The notes below the pieces were generated by a model, which saw only the letters and a program-made list of their open reading frames with translations, had not been told where the DNA came from and searched no databases. A stretch of 48,394 bases of DNA from Lachnospiraceae bacterium (GTDB taxonomy: Bacteria; Bacillota; Clostridia; Lachnospirales; Lachnospiraceae), in assembly GCA_017962105.1 (NCBI GenBank), contig JAGCVY010000096.1, positions 1 through 48,394 on the forward strand. Reading direction: 5' to 3'. Positions 1 through 7,228 of this stretch are shown piece after piece. Both the position numbers and the translations under genes were made by a program. The first letter of the stretch is position 1; each line of letters begins with the position of its first letter.

Positions 1-239
1 AACTGCAGATGAGCGCCGCCCTGCAGGAACAGAACCTTGTAGTTGTCCGGGATGTTCAGAAGATCCCGGAGATCCTGCTCAGCGTCCTTGATGATCTTGT
101 CAAATACTTTGGAGCGATGACTCATCTCCATAACGGATTGACCGCTCCCCTGGTAGTCGAGCATCTCTGCTGCGGCTTCCTTCAATACTTCCTCCGGCAA
201 TACGGCCGGACCTGCAGAAAAGTTATACACTCTTCCCAT
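1..239 (-). CDS. serC: Phosphoserine aminotransferase, N-terminal part (runs off left edge)
   Basis: This is the beginning of the PLP-dependent enzyme that converts 3-phosphohydroxypyruvate and glutamate to O-phosphoserine and 2-oxoglutarate in serine synthesis. Only the first 79 codons are present. The reverse strand reads [19 protein letters not shown], then [17 protein letters not shown] and LFLQGGAH, all characteristic of SerC (class V aminotransferase fold). The ATG is at 237-239, with a strong AGGAGGT at 248-254 at good spacing. A sigma-A type promoter lies at 347-375, which gives a leader of about 100 nt. I saw no T-box or other serine-responsive leader in it. Identification is firm; the catalytic lysine lies outside the window. 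Confidence 0.95.
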   Translation of the reverse strand, partial: MGRVYNFSAGPAVLPEEVLKEAAAEMLDYQGSGQSVMEMSHRSKVFDKIIKDAEQDLRDLLNIPDNYKVLFLQGGAHLQ

Positions 240-346
240 GGTTTCGCACCTCCTAAAAGAATATATCGTGCCCTTTCCGGGCCGGGTTTTGAAGCGGGTT
301 ATCCCCGGGAGAAGAAACTATCTTCCTCAGGGCCGCTTTGAAGTTC

Positions 347-375
347 ATTTTATACCCGCGCGCGTGGGAAGTCAA
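347..375 (-). promoter_or_regulatory. Promoter of serC
   Basis: On the minus strand a -35 TTGACT (370-375) and a -10 TAAAAT (347-352) are separated by exactly 17 bases. It is correctly placed for serC and is the best promoter match between serC and the upstream repeat region. Confidence 0.7.
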
Positions 376-463
376 TAGGTTTTCCCGCTATACAAGGCGT
401 TATGCGAAGGGTTATGGGCGGCTCGGAGACCGTTATGCAAAGAAGGGTTCTGCCAGGTATCCA

Positions 464-507
464 TTTGGCTTCTGTCCGGCCTCGGTTTGGCTTCTGTCCG
501 ACCTCAG
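464..507. repeat. 22-bp direct tandem repeat, two copies plus a partial third
   Basis: Two adjacent 22-base copies (464-485 and 486-507) of a TTTGGCTTCTGTCCG-type unit differ at two positions. A decayed third start, TTTGACTTCTTTT, follows. Just upstream, the phrases CGTTATGCGAAGGGTT and CGTTATGCAAAGAAGGGTT (starting about 399 and 432) form a second imperfect direct repeat. I see no credible gene in 376-560. Confidence 0.7.
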
Positions 508-560
508 TTTGACTTCTTTTGGGCTTTTTGGGGCTTCTTTTGAACTTCTTTTTCAATTTT

Positions 561-850
561 GCGGTGGAATGCTGCGTTTTTTGCATAATCCACCGTAATC
601 AACACAAACAGCAAAACTTCAAAAAAAAGGTTTTTGAAAGAATTTCGGTGGAATCACGCCTTTTCCTCTGATTCCACCGTAAGCTTTTCAAAAACCGGAC
701 AAATAAATCAGCTCAGATTTCAATAATGTGCGGTGGCTTTACGACTTTCTCCCCAATGCCACCGCAAACTTCTCAAAAAGCTGTTTTCATGAAAGAATGC
801 TGTTTGAAAATTGCGGTGGAAACCGGTTTTTTTCCCAAATTCAACCGCAA
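561..850. repeat. Array A: four interrupted inverted repeats, about 84-bp period
   Basis: Four palindromic units share the arm CGGTGGA(AT) and its complement, with loops of about 16-20 bases. Arms are at 562-568/589-595, 646-654/671-679, 729-737/758-766 and 811-820/841-850. The CGGTGG core starts at 562, 646, 731 and 814, so spacing is 84, 85 and 83. In unit 2 the flanks TTTTTGAAAG and CTTTTCAAAAA extend the stem further. Loops differ in sequence while the arms are kept. No ORF with a ribosome site crosses the array. It fills most of the 740-base gap between serC and the acetolactate synthase gene. Confidence 0.8.
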
Positions 851-867
851 AAAACCTGATTTCCCCA

Positions 868-915
868 AAAACGACTTTAACACCGAAACAACCGCATCAT
901 CAAAACGACTTTAAC
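868..915. repeat. 14-bp direct repeat AAAACGACTTTAAC
   Basis: The sequence AAAACGACTTTAAC occurs twice (868-881 and 902-915), 34 bases apart, between array A and the terminator. The function is unknown. Confidence 0.75.
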
Positions 916-917
916 TA

Positions 918-957
918 AAACCACCCCGGCAGTTTCAGCAAACTGCCGGGGTGGTTT
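918..957 (-). terminator. Rho-independent terminator after the acetolactate synthase gene
   Basis: A perfect 18-bp stem (918-935 with 940-957, arm AAACCACCCCGGCAGTTT) has a 4-base loop. T-runs flank it on both strands, so it could work in both directions. It lies 24 bases past the stop of the minus-strand operon. Confidence 0.92.
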
Positions 958-980
958 TTCTCTTTTTTGTTCCGCAACCC

Positions 981-2672
981 CTACCGCAACTCACACACGA
1001 TCACCATCGGCCCGTCCTTGCTGAGGGCTCTCTCCAAAGCCTTGCGGGCATCCTCTCGGGTGGCAACGCGGATTGCCGGCACCCCTAATGCCTCTGCTAT
1101 CTTCACGTAATCCGCATGGTCCTCAAAGCTTGTCTGGTAGTAGCGGTCGTTGTAATACACGTGCTGCCAGTGGCGCACCATCTCAAGGCCATGGTTGTCG
1201 CACACGATCTCCACGATGGGCAGGCGGTATTTCGCCGCCACGGAAAGCTCGTTCATGTTCATTCGGTAGCACCCGTCGCCGGCCACGTTGATAACGCGGG
1301 TGTGCGGGCATCCGAAGGCAGCGCCGATGGCCGCGGGAAGGCCGTAACCCATGGTACCGAGCCCGCCGGAGGTCAGCAGCTGGCGCGGGCTGTGCACGCG
1401 GTAGTTCTGCGCGACATCCATCTGATGACGCCCGACTTCCGTGGTAATGATACAGTTGCCTCCTGTCAGATCGTCAAGCAGGAGCGCCATCCACTGCGAC
1501 GTGAGCGCCGTCGTGGAACGGTCGTTATAGATCGCCGCGCGCTCCGCGAGGTCACCCGCGAACCGCTTTTTGTTCGTGGCCATCCAGGTGGCATGGGTCG
1601 CCGCAGGGATCTCCGGCAGAAGCGCCGTGAGCACCTCCTTCACATCACCCACCGCATATGCGGCCGTCTCAATATTCTTGTCAATCTCCGCCGCATCGAT
1701 ATCGATCTGTAAAATGCTCGCCTGGGAGCACCAGTCGGGCTTGTTGTCCGTCACGCGCTCGCTGAACCGCACGCCAAGGGCGATCAGGCAGTCGCACTCC
1801 GCGATGGCCGCATTGGCCGCCTTCGTGCCGTGGGTTCCCACCATGCCGAGGTACCGCTCGCCGGTTCCGCTGTACACGCCCTTGCCCATCAGGGTCTCGC
1901 ACACCGGGGCATCAATCTTCTCCGCAAGCGCGGCAACCTCTTCCTCCGCCCCGGAGATCACACATCCGCCGCCGACCAGCAGAAGCGGTCTCTTTGCTTT
2001 TCGTAAAATGCTGCGGAACGCCTTGGCGGTGGCTGTCTTCGCAGCCGCACCGGATCCGGCGCTCCACACGGAAGCGTCCTCGTTTCCGTCAGCCGAGAGC
2101 ACGCGCCCGTCGTGGTTCTCGTCCGCACGCTTGCTCTTCTCATAGGCAAGCTGCATCTCGTCGGTCCACTCCCCGGTGGTCACGTCGCGGGCGATGTCCA
2201 CAAGGACCGGCCCGGGCCGTCCGCCCGCCGCGATCGCGTACGCCGCATCCATCACACCGCGCAGCTCGCGGATGTCCTTCACGAGGAAGTTATGCTTAGT
2301 GATCGGCAGGGTAATGCCGAAAATGTCAATCTCCTGGAAGCTGTCGCGCCCGATGGCATCCACTGTCACGTTGCAGGTGATCGCGATGATCGGTACGCTG
2401 TCCATCATCGCCGTGGCGATGCCCGTCACCAGGTTGGTGGCGCCGGGGCCGCTTGTAGCCATGCACACGCCGACTCGGCCGGTAGCCCTCGCGTAGCCGT
2501 CCGCCGCATGCGCCGCGCCCTGCTCGTGGGCCGTCAGCACGTGCCGGACCGCCGTCTGCCGGTACATTGCGTCATAGAGCGCAAGATTGGTCGCGCCGGG
2601 GTAGCCGAACACAAGGTCCGTGCCGTGCTCCCGCAGACATTGAATCACCAGATCACTGCCGTTCATGTGCAT
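981..2672 (-). CDS. ilvB: Acetolactate synthase large subunit (TPP enzyme)
   Basis: Acetohydroxyacid synthase condenses two pyruvates, or pyruvate with 2-oxobutyrate, as the first common step of branched-chain amino acid synthesis. The protein has about 563 residues and the usual three-domain TPP fold. The N-terminal part carries the catalytic glutamate in AHEQGAAHAADGYAR (about residue 50). A FAD-type middle domain follows. The C-terminal part has the TPP/Mg motif starting AGDG (about 464) and the AHAS-typical GLEMVRHWQ. GGAG stands just upstream of the ATG at 2672; a second ATG at 2666 is also possible, and an upstream ATG at 2699 lacks a ribosome site. It is the last gene of an operon with capA and an acyltransferase. 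No regulatory small subunit (ilvN) is adjacent, which is unusual for a biosynthetic enzyme, so a catabolic or specialised role cannot be excluded. Confidence 0.88.
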   Translation of the reverse strand: MHMNGSDLVIQCLREHGTDLVFGYPGATNLALYDAMYRQTAVRHVLTAHEQGAAHAADGYARATGRVGVCMATSGPGATNLVTGIATAMMDSVPIIAITCNVTVDAIGRDSFQEIDIFGITLPITKHNFLVKDIRELRGVMDAAYAIAAGGRPGPVLVDIARDVTTGEWTDEMQLAYEKSKRADENHDGRVLSADGNEDASVWSAGSGAAAKTATAKAFRSILRKAKRPLLLVGGGCVISGAEEEVAALAEKIDAPVCETLMGKGVYSGTGERYLGMVGTHGTKAANAAIAECDCLIALGVRFSERVTDNKPDWCSQASILQIDIDAAEIDKNIETAAYAVGDVKEVLTALLPEIPAATHATWMATNKKRFAGDLAERAAIYNDRSTTALTSQWMALLLDDLTGGNCIITTEVGRHQMDVAQNYRVHSPRQLLTSGGLGTMGYGLPAAIGAAFGCPHTRVINVAGDGCYRMNMNELSVAAKYRLPIVEIVCDNHGLEMVRHWQHVYYNDRYYQTSFEDHADYVKIAEALGVPAIRVATREDARKALERALSKDGPMVIVCELR

Positions 2673-2742
2673 GAATCTCCTTTCTGTCTCAGTCCTCATT
2701 GTTACGGGTCAACTCCCGCCGGGAATCCGTCTCCGCGCCGCG

Positions 2743-4176
2743 TCAGTCCTCTGAATTCTCTTCTTCCGCGCCGCTCCAGTCGACAATCTTTATGTAGTCG
2801 CCCCAGAGTTTTTCCGCAACTTTATATATTCTCGAGTAGGAAAATGATTTGCCGTTGCTGTACTTGGTGCACCCGTGCTGCTTGGCGAGCTCCTCCGTGT
2901 AGTCCTGCAGGGCGTACACGCGGTAGGTCTTGCCCTGGCGGGTTCTACCCTGGTTGCCGAGCTTGTCGCTGCAGTACTCCCAGTGGTTGATGATCGGGAT
3001 GATGGTGCCCTCCCGCAGGTAGCACTGGTCGCCGTCCTTGTAGAATTCCAGGTACGCCATGCCCTCGACGTTGCAGTCCGCCTCCTTGAAGTTGGAGATG
3101 AAGTTGCCAAGGGAGTAGTATACGACCATCTTGTGCCCGTCCGCACCGGTAAGCCACTCCATGGTCTGTCCGATGTGCGGATGCGCGCCGACCACGGCGT
3201 CAACGCCGCACTCGAGGAAAATCTTCGTAAACTTCTTCTGGGTGGAATTGAGCTCATCCATCGCGTATTCCTCGCCCCAGTGCGGGAACACCACGACAAA
3301 GTCCGCCATCTCCTTCGCCCGCGCGATATCGCTGCGCACGCGGTCCTCCTTGAGGAGATCCACGCTGTACGGCGCCTCCTCGGTGGCCGACTTCTTGTTC
3401 AGCCCGTAGGTGTAGTTCAAAAGCGCGATGCGGATACCGTATTTTTCGACGACCGTGATCTTGTTCTGATCCTCGACGCTGTCATGAATGCCGAGAAGCG
3501 TCACGTCCGGGTAGTTGCTGCGCCAGAACTCAATGGACTTCTGTACCGCCTTGTACCCGTAGTCGGAGGTATGGTTCGTCGCCATCGTGATGATGTTGAA
3601 GCCGGCCTTCACAAGCTCGTGGCCGACCTCGTCCGGCGTGTTGAAGGAAGCGTATCCGTGGTAGGAGCCCCACATTTGCCGGTTGCCGAAGTATTTCTCC
3701 TCCCAGCTGTCGCCGACGTAACCCTCGTCGCCGCCGAGCGGCGTCTCCTGGTTCACGACTGCGAAATCCGCCATCTGAACGTATTTTTTGATATAATCGT
3801 AATTGTGGCTGAAGTCAAAGGTCTTGTCCTCACGGTTGTAACCGTCCTCCAGCAAATACCAGTCGTAGAGGTTGTCGCCCACCGCAACCATGCTCACAAA
3901 ATTCGGCATCGGCGTCGGCGTGGGCGTGGGTGAAGGACTCGGAGTCGGTGACGGGCTCGGGCTGGGCGTCGCTGTGGCACCCTTCGGCGTGGGCGAGGTG
4001 GTTACCGTATTCGGGCCGTCGCCGCCGCGCTTCGGGCCGATCACGCCGGCCAAAACCAGTCCGCACACGATCAGGAGGCAGACCGCCACTCCGGCCAGAA
4101 ACAGGATTATCCGCCTCTGCTGCTTCTTGCGCTTTTTATACCTCAGGTACTGCGCCCTTGTCATCTTGGTTGCCAA
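2743..4176 (-). CDS. Membrane-anchored CapA-family protein
   Basis: This 477-residue protein resembles the CapA (poly-gamma-glutamate capsule) family, whose C-terminal domain has a calcineurin-like phosphoesterase fold. A basic start and one membrane segment (about 23-47) are followed by a Thr/Pro/Ser-rich linker (about 57-91) that would place the catalytic domain outside the cell. Family blocks seen are VAVGDNLY, VNQETPLGG, ITMATNHTSDYG, FPHWGEEY, VVGAHPHIGQ and YYSLGNFIS, with the expected Asp, His and Asn metal ligands. The start is TTG at 4174-4176, because GGAGG lies about ten bases upstream while the ATG at 4164 is too far away. CapA homologues also occur outside capsule operons, and no CapB or CapC is nearby, so the substrate is unknown. 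It is 51 bases downstream of the acyltransferase gene. Confidence 0.85.
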   Translation of the reverse strand: MATKMTRAQYLRYKKRKKQQRRIILFLAGVAVCLLIVCGLVLAGVIGPKRGGDGPNTVTTSPTPKGATATPSPSPSPTPSPSPTPTPTPMPNFVSMVAVGDNLYDWYLLEDGYNREDKTFDFSHNYDYIKKYVQMADFAVVNQETPLGGDEGYVGDSWEEKYFGNRQMWGSYHGYASFNTPDEVGHELVKAGFNIITMATNHTSDYGYKAVQKSIEFWRSNYPDVTLLGIHDSVEDQNKITVVEKYGIRIALLNYTYGLNKKSATEEAPYSVDLLKEDRVRSDIARAKEMADFVVVFPHWGEEYAMDELNSTQKKFTKIFLECGVDAVVGAHPHIGQTMEWLTGADGHKMVVYYSLGNFISNFKEADCNVEGMAYLEFYKDGDQCYLREGTIIPIINHWEYCSDKLGNQGRTRQGKTYRVYALQDYTEELAKQHGCTKYSNGKSFSYSRIYKVAEKLWGDYIKIVDWSGAEEENSED

Positions 4177-4227
4177 AGTTTCTTTTCCTCCGAGTTCGTA
4201 AAATCCTCTCCGTGCCCACCGTTTGGC

Positions 4228-5547
4228 CTAAGCCAGCCCGGGCTTACACGGTTTTCCGTCAAGCCGGCGATAGTGGAAGTACAGCTCCTCCGTCGCCAGC
4301 GCCATCTTCGTGATCGCAAAATCCCGCCCGTGGGGGTAGGTGTACCAGGTGTCCTCGAGGGTGTTCAGGTCCACGCAGTCGCCGAATTTGCCGAGGTATT
4401 CGTACTCGATATGCACCGAGTACTGCGTCTTCGCCTTGATCTCCATGGAAAATGGATTGCCCTCGTCGTCGGTCCCGCTCACGTGGAAACCGTCCATATC
4501 GTGGCGCATGGTGCCGTTCCCGAGCCGCACGAATTTCTTCGCGTTGGGCAGCGAGTCCACATGCACCTCAAGGTCTCCAGAGCTGTACGTCCCGGCCTCG
4601 ACCTCCGCCCGCACGTTGGCGCGCTCCCACTCATACCAGTCGGGAATATGCGTAAAATGAGGCTCCTTCGCCGAGGCATCCGCTGCCGCGACATTTTCCG
4701 ACGCGCCTTCCGACGCATCCCGGCTCAGCTCCCCGAGCGGGCTCATGGTCCAGCTGGCGCCGCAGGCCTCGCAGAACAGCTTCGTACCCTTGCTGTTCAT
4801 GCGGAATTCCGTGCCGCAGGCGGTGCACTGGTACAGAACCTTGTGCAGGCCTTCCGCGCGGCCCTCGTATTTCGTCGCGATCCCGCGCTCCTTCTGCCAC
4901 GCAAAATCATCGTACTGAAACATCTCGACAATCTTTCTGTTGACCTCGTCAACCGAAGCCTCCGCCAGCTCCTCGGGCGTGAAGATGCAGGTCATCTCCG
5001 CCTCCGTGGGCTTGATCCCGCGGTCGTGCAGGTTCCAGAACGGTGAGTTTGCATGGTGGCCGTGACAGATCATCGTCACCACCGGCACCTTCAGGAACTT
5101 GCATAATTTGCCGAGGGATTCCGGCAGCACGGCCGTGGTCCCGCACAGGGAGTAGCGCGCCTCCGGATAGATCACGGCGACGTCCCCGTTCTTGATAACC
5201 TGATGCAGCTGGCGCACCAGGACGATATCGTTTGTAAACTTGCGCTTGCAGATGCAGCCGACGTTGCGCAGCAGCTTCTCGCGGCCGATAAATCCGTCGA
5301 TCGCCACGACATAGTTCGCACGCGTCGGGAAGATTGCCTTCGTAGCCACCTTAAAGTCGAGAAATGCATTGTGATTACACAGCAGCACGTACGGCGGCCT
5401 CAGCCCCTCCGTGCGCACCTTCGTGATCTTTGCGCGGTGCTTCCACACGTCCGGAAGACTCAGCAGGATCGTGATCGGCCGAAGATACCACTTCGTCCTC
5501 ACCGGCGGCTTCGCCATGTCGAACCGTTCAAAATTTTTGCAATCCAT
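4228..5547 (-). CDS. PlsC-like 1-acyl-glycerophosphate acyltransferase with zinc ribbon
   Basis: The first ~200 residues resemble lysophospholipid acyltransferases that transfer fatty acyl groups to glycerophosphate lipids at the inner membrane face. The HX4D catalytic motif is H59-N-A-F-L-D64 (preceded by CN). The second block is YPEARYS (about 127-133), an EAR variant of the usual PEG. A four-cysteine zinc ribbon follows (C241, C244, C259, C262), then a C-terminal domain of about 170 residues that I do not recognise. The ATG at 5547 (MDCKNFERF) has GAGGT upstream; an ATG 18 bases earlier has no ribosome site. It is the first gene of the operon with CapA and IlvB, and has a good promoter at 5606-5634. 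Acyltransferase activity is inferred from motifs only. Confidence 0.8.
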   Translation of the reverse strand: MDCKNFERFDMAKPPVRTKWYLRPITILLSLPDVWKHRAKITKVRTEGLRPPYVLLCNHNAFLDFKVATKAIFPTRANYVVAIDGFIGREKLLRNVGCICKRKFTNDIVLVRQLHQVIKNGDVAVIYPEARYSLCGTTAVLPESLGKLCKFLKVPVVTMICHGHHANSPFWNLHDRGIKPTEAEMTCIFTPEELAEASVDEVNRKIVEMFQYDDFAWQKERGIATKYEGRAEGLHKVLYQCTACGTEFRMNSKGTKLFCEACGASWTMSPLGELSRDASEGASENVAAADASAKEPHFTHIPDWYEWERANVRAEVEAGTYSSGDLEVHVDSLPNAKKFVRLGNGTMRHDMDGFHVSGTDDEGNPFSMEIKAKTQYSVHIEYEYLGKFGDCVDLNTLEDTWYTYPHGRDFAITKMALATEELYFHYRRLDGKPCKPGLA

Positions 5548-5605
5548 CGCGGCGGCACCTCGCATTTTCCGTGCCCGTATTCAAAGGGCACAAATATACT
5601 TACTT

Positions 5606-5634
5606 ATCATACCATAGAACCCCCGTCACGGCAA
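5606..5634 (-). promoter_or_regulatory. Promoter of the acyltransferase-capA-ilvB operon
   Basis: A minus-strand -35 TTGCCG (5629-5634) and -10 TATGAT (5606-5611) are 17 bases apart. It is divergent from the plus-strand promoter at 5661-5689. Confidence 0.65.
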
Positions 5635-5660
5635 GACCTGAGAAGACAGCGCTTTTCCGG

Positions 5661-5689
5661 TTGTGGCAGGCAGGATTTTCCGCTATAAT
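5661..5689 (+). promoter_or_regulatory. Promoter of the Gly/Met-rich protein gene
   Basis: A -35-like TTGTGG (5661-5666), a 17-base spacer and a perfect -10 TATAAT (5684-5689) lie 45 bases before the start codon. The spacer contains ATTTTCCG, the core of the dispersed motif described separately. Confidence 0.7.
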
Positions 5690-5734
5690 GGCAGTGTCGT
5701 TACAAGACGCGTAAAAAACCAACGGAGGAAAATA

Positions 5735-6937
5735 ATGGGCGAGCCTGTATACCTGAAATCATCGGACAAGCCGATCACGGCGGTCCGCTTCAACTACGAC
5801 AAATTCGCCGGGACGCAGTTCGAGATGCGGACCTACACCACCGGCATCGACAGCGACGGCGGCGACATCGAGATGTACAAGCGCATGGGGCCGAACAACT
5901 ACACCGGCCACCGGAAGGAAGGCACCATCCGCATGAACGCGGAGCAGGTGAAGCGGCTTTTCGAGATCCTGGACGACTATGACCTGGAGGCCTGGACTCA
6001 TCTTCCGAGAGGGGGCGCCGGTTACAGCCCGACCCGCAGCCTGATGGTGTTCAGCGGTGAGGAGATCGTCTACGACATCATGTGGAACGCCCCGTTCCCG
6101 AAGACCATTCCGCCGCTTCACGACATCATGTACTGCGACCTCTTCAACCTCTTTAACGGCATCATCGACGAGACCGATGGCTGGGAGGAAGTCCGCGGCG
6201 CGACCGTCCCGGACCCCCGTGAAGAGCCCGCGTACAAGGAACGCACCATCACCTGGTTCGGCAAGGAGCGCCGCCTGGTGCTTGGCACCGGCGTAGGATA
6301 CGCGGACGGTCAATACGCCGACATCGACTACGGCGATCTCCACTGGTGGGAGGAAGAAGGATTTGTCGGGCGCTGGGTTTTGGATCGTTACCGCCCGGAG
6401 GACGAACTTCCGTCCTACAACTCGCTTACTCATATGGGCAGTGAGATCCCACAGCCCCGCATGTCTCCGGACATGATGCGGATGGGATTTGTGGGGGGCG
6501 GAATGCCCGGAGGCATGGGTATGGGCATGCCGGGACTTGCAGCGCAAACCGGTATGGGAGTGCCCGGCGGAATGGGGATGGCTGCGCAAGCGGCCGGAAA
6601 CTCACCTGCAGAAATACAAGGCGGAACGCCCGCTGCCCCGACTCCGACCGAAGAGCCTGTCAAAGAGCCCTTTGCAGAGCTTATCGTGAACAAAGACGGC
6701 ACACTCCGACTCACCCTCGGCGAGTCCGTTTGGACCGGCCATGTCGACCCGAAGCGAAGCGTCATCAACTACGTCTACCTCTACATCAACCGTGAAAGTG
6801 ACGGCGCCGGCAGACGCTGCGATTGCACCCTGCTGCGCGAGCAGTCCTACGAGAGGATCGTCGTCTCCGCACGCCCCGGCCCCGTGCCGACCACGCAGTT
6901 TTCCGCGATCCACGTGTGTCTCAAGAAGGTAGAGTGA
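5735..6937 (+). CDS. Uncharacterised protein with Gly/Met-rich linker
   Basis: I do not recognise this 400-residue protein. The first ~250 residues form an acidic, aromatic-rich domain (for example VRFNYDKFAGTQFEM and WWEEEGFVGRWVLDRYRPE). A low-complexity stretch rich in Gly and Met (repeats of PGGMGMGMPG, about residues 255-290) and a Pro/Thr segment follow. A short C-terminal beta-rich domain ends in IHVCLKKVE. There is no signal peptide or membrane segment. The start is the ATG at 5735 because GGAGG is placed just before it; the earlier in-frame ATG at 5663 lies inside the promoter. It is the only plus-strand gene in the first 33 kb and converges on the TldD/PmbA genes. Confidence 0.75.
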   Translation: MGEPVYLKSSDKPITAVRFNYDKFAGTQFEMRTYTTGIDSDGGDIEMYKRMGPNNYTGHRKEGTIRMNAEQVKRLFEILDDYDLEAWTHLPRGGAGYSPTRSLMVFSGEEIVYDIMWNAPFPKTIPPLHDIMYCDLFNLFNGIIDETDGWEEVRGATVPDPREEPAYKERTITWFGKERRLVLGTGVGYADGQYADIDYGDLHWWEEEGFVGRWVLDRYRPEDELPSYNSLTHMGSEIPQPRMSPDMMRMGFVGGGMPGGMGMGMPGLAAQTGMGVPGGMGMAAQAAGNSPAEIQGGTPAAPTPTEEPVKEPFAELIVNKDGTLRLTLGESVWTGHVDPKRSVINYVYLYINRESDGAGRRCDCTLLREQSYERIVVSARPGPVPTTQFSAIHVCLKKVE

Positions 6938-6939
6938 AC

Positions 6940-6974
6940 AAAAAAGGGACCCTATCTCAAGAGTCCCTAAAAAA
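6940..6974 (-). terminator. Terminator for the minus-strand TldD/PmbA operon
   Basis: The stem AGGGAC/GTCCCT (6945-6950 with 6963-6968) is followed on the minus strand by a run of six T. On the plus strand it lies just after the stop of the Gly/Met-rich gene but has no T-tract in that direction. It would end minus-strand transcripts that have read through array B. Confidence 0.65.
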
Positions 6975-6991
6975 CAAAATCAACTTGCCTC

Positions 6992-7217
6992 GGCATCGGA
7001 ATTGTTGCTTTTCGCCATTTCCGATGCCTTTTCCTTTGAGAATCGGCCTGCAATAGCATCGGGATTCTTGCCTATTGGCATTTCCGATGCTTTTTCCTTC
7101 GAAAACCAGCCTGTCATGACATCGGGATTCTTGCCTATTGGCATTTCCGATGCTTTTTCCTTTGGAACTCGGCCTGTCAAGGCATCGGAACTGCTGCTTT
7201 TTGCCATTTCCGATGCC
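6992..7217. repeat. Array B: four 33-bp interrupted palindromes, exact 63-bp period
   Basis: Each unit is a 33-base interrupted palindrome that starts CATCGGRAWT and ends ATTTCCGATG. A 30-base spacer of related sequence follows (TTTTTCCTTYGRAAA near its start, then GGCCTGTCA). Palindromes lie at 6994-7026, 7057-7089, 7120-7152 and 7183-7215, so the period is exactly 63. The two middle units also have an inner stem TGCC/GGCA with a TATT loop. Because 63 is a multiple of three, open frames with 21-residue repeats run across the array on both strands. They have no ribosome sites and I do not call them genes. The array lies between convergent genes. Confidence 0.9.
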
Positions 7218-7228
7218 CCGACACTACA

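Noticed and set aside
240-980. T-box or amino acid riboswitch upstream of serC or downstream of ilvB
   Set aside because: No T-box antiterminator sequence (GGGTGG-N-ACCGCG type) was found on either strand; the hairpins there belong to array A.
1116-2990. Long plus-strand open frames opposite the acetolactate synthase gene
   Set aside because: They are antisense shadows of a high-GC coding region, with no start signals or recognisable protein.
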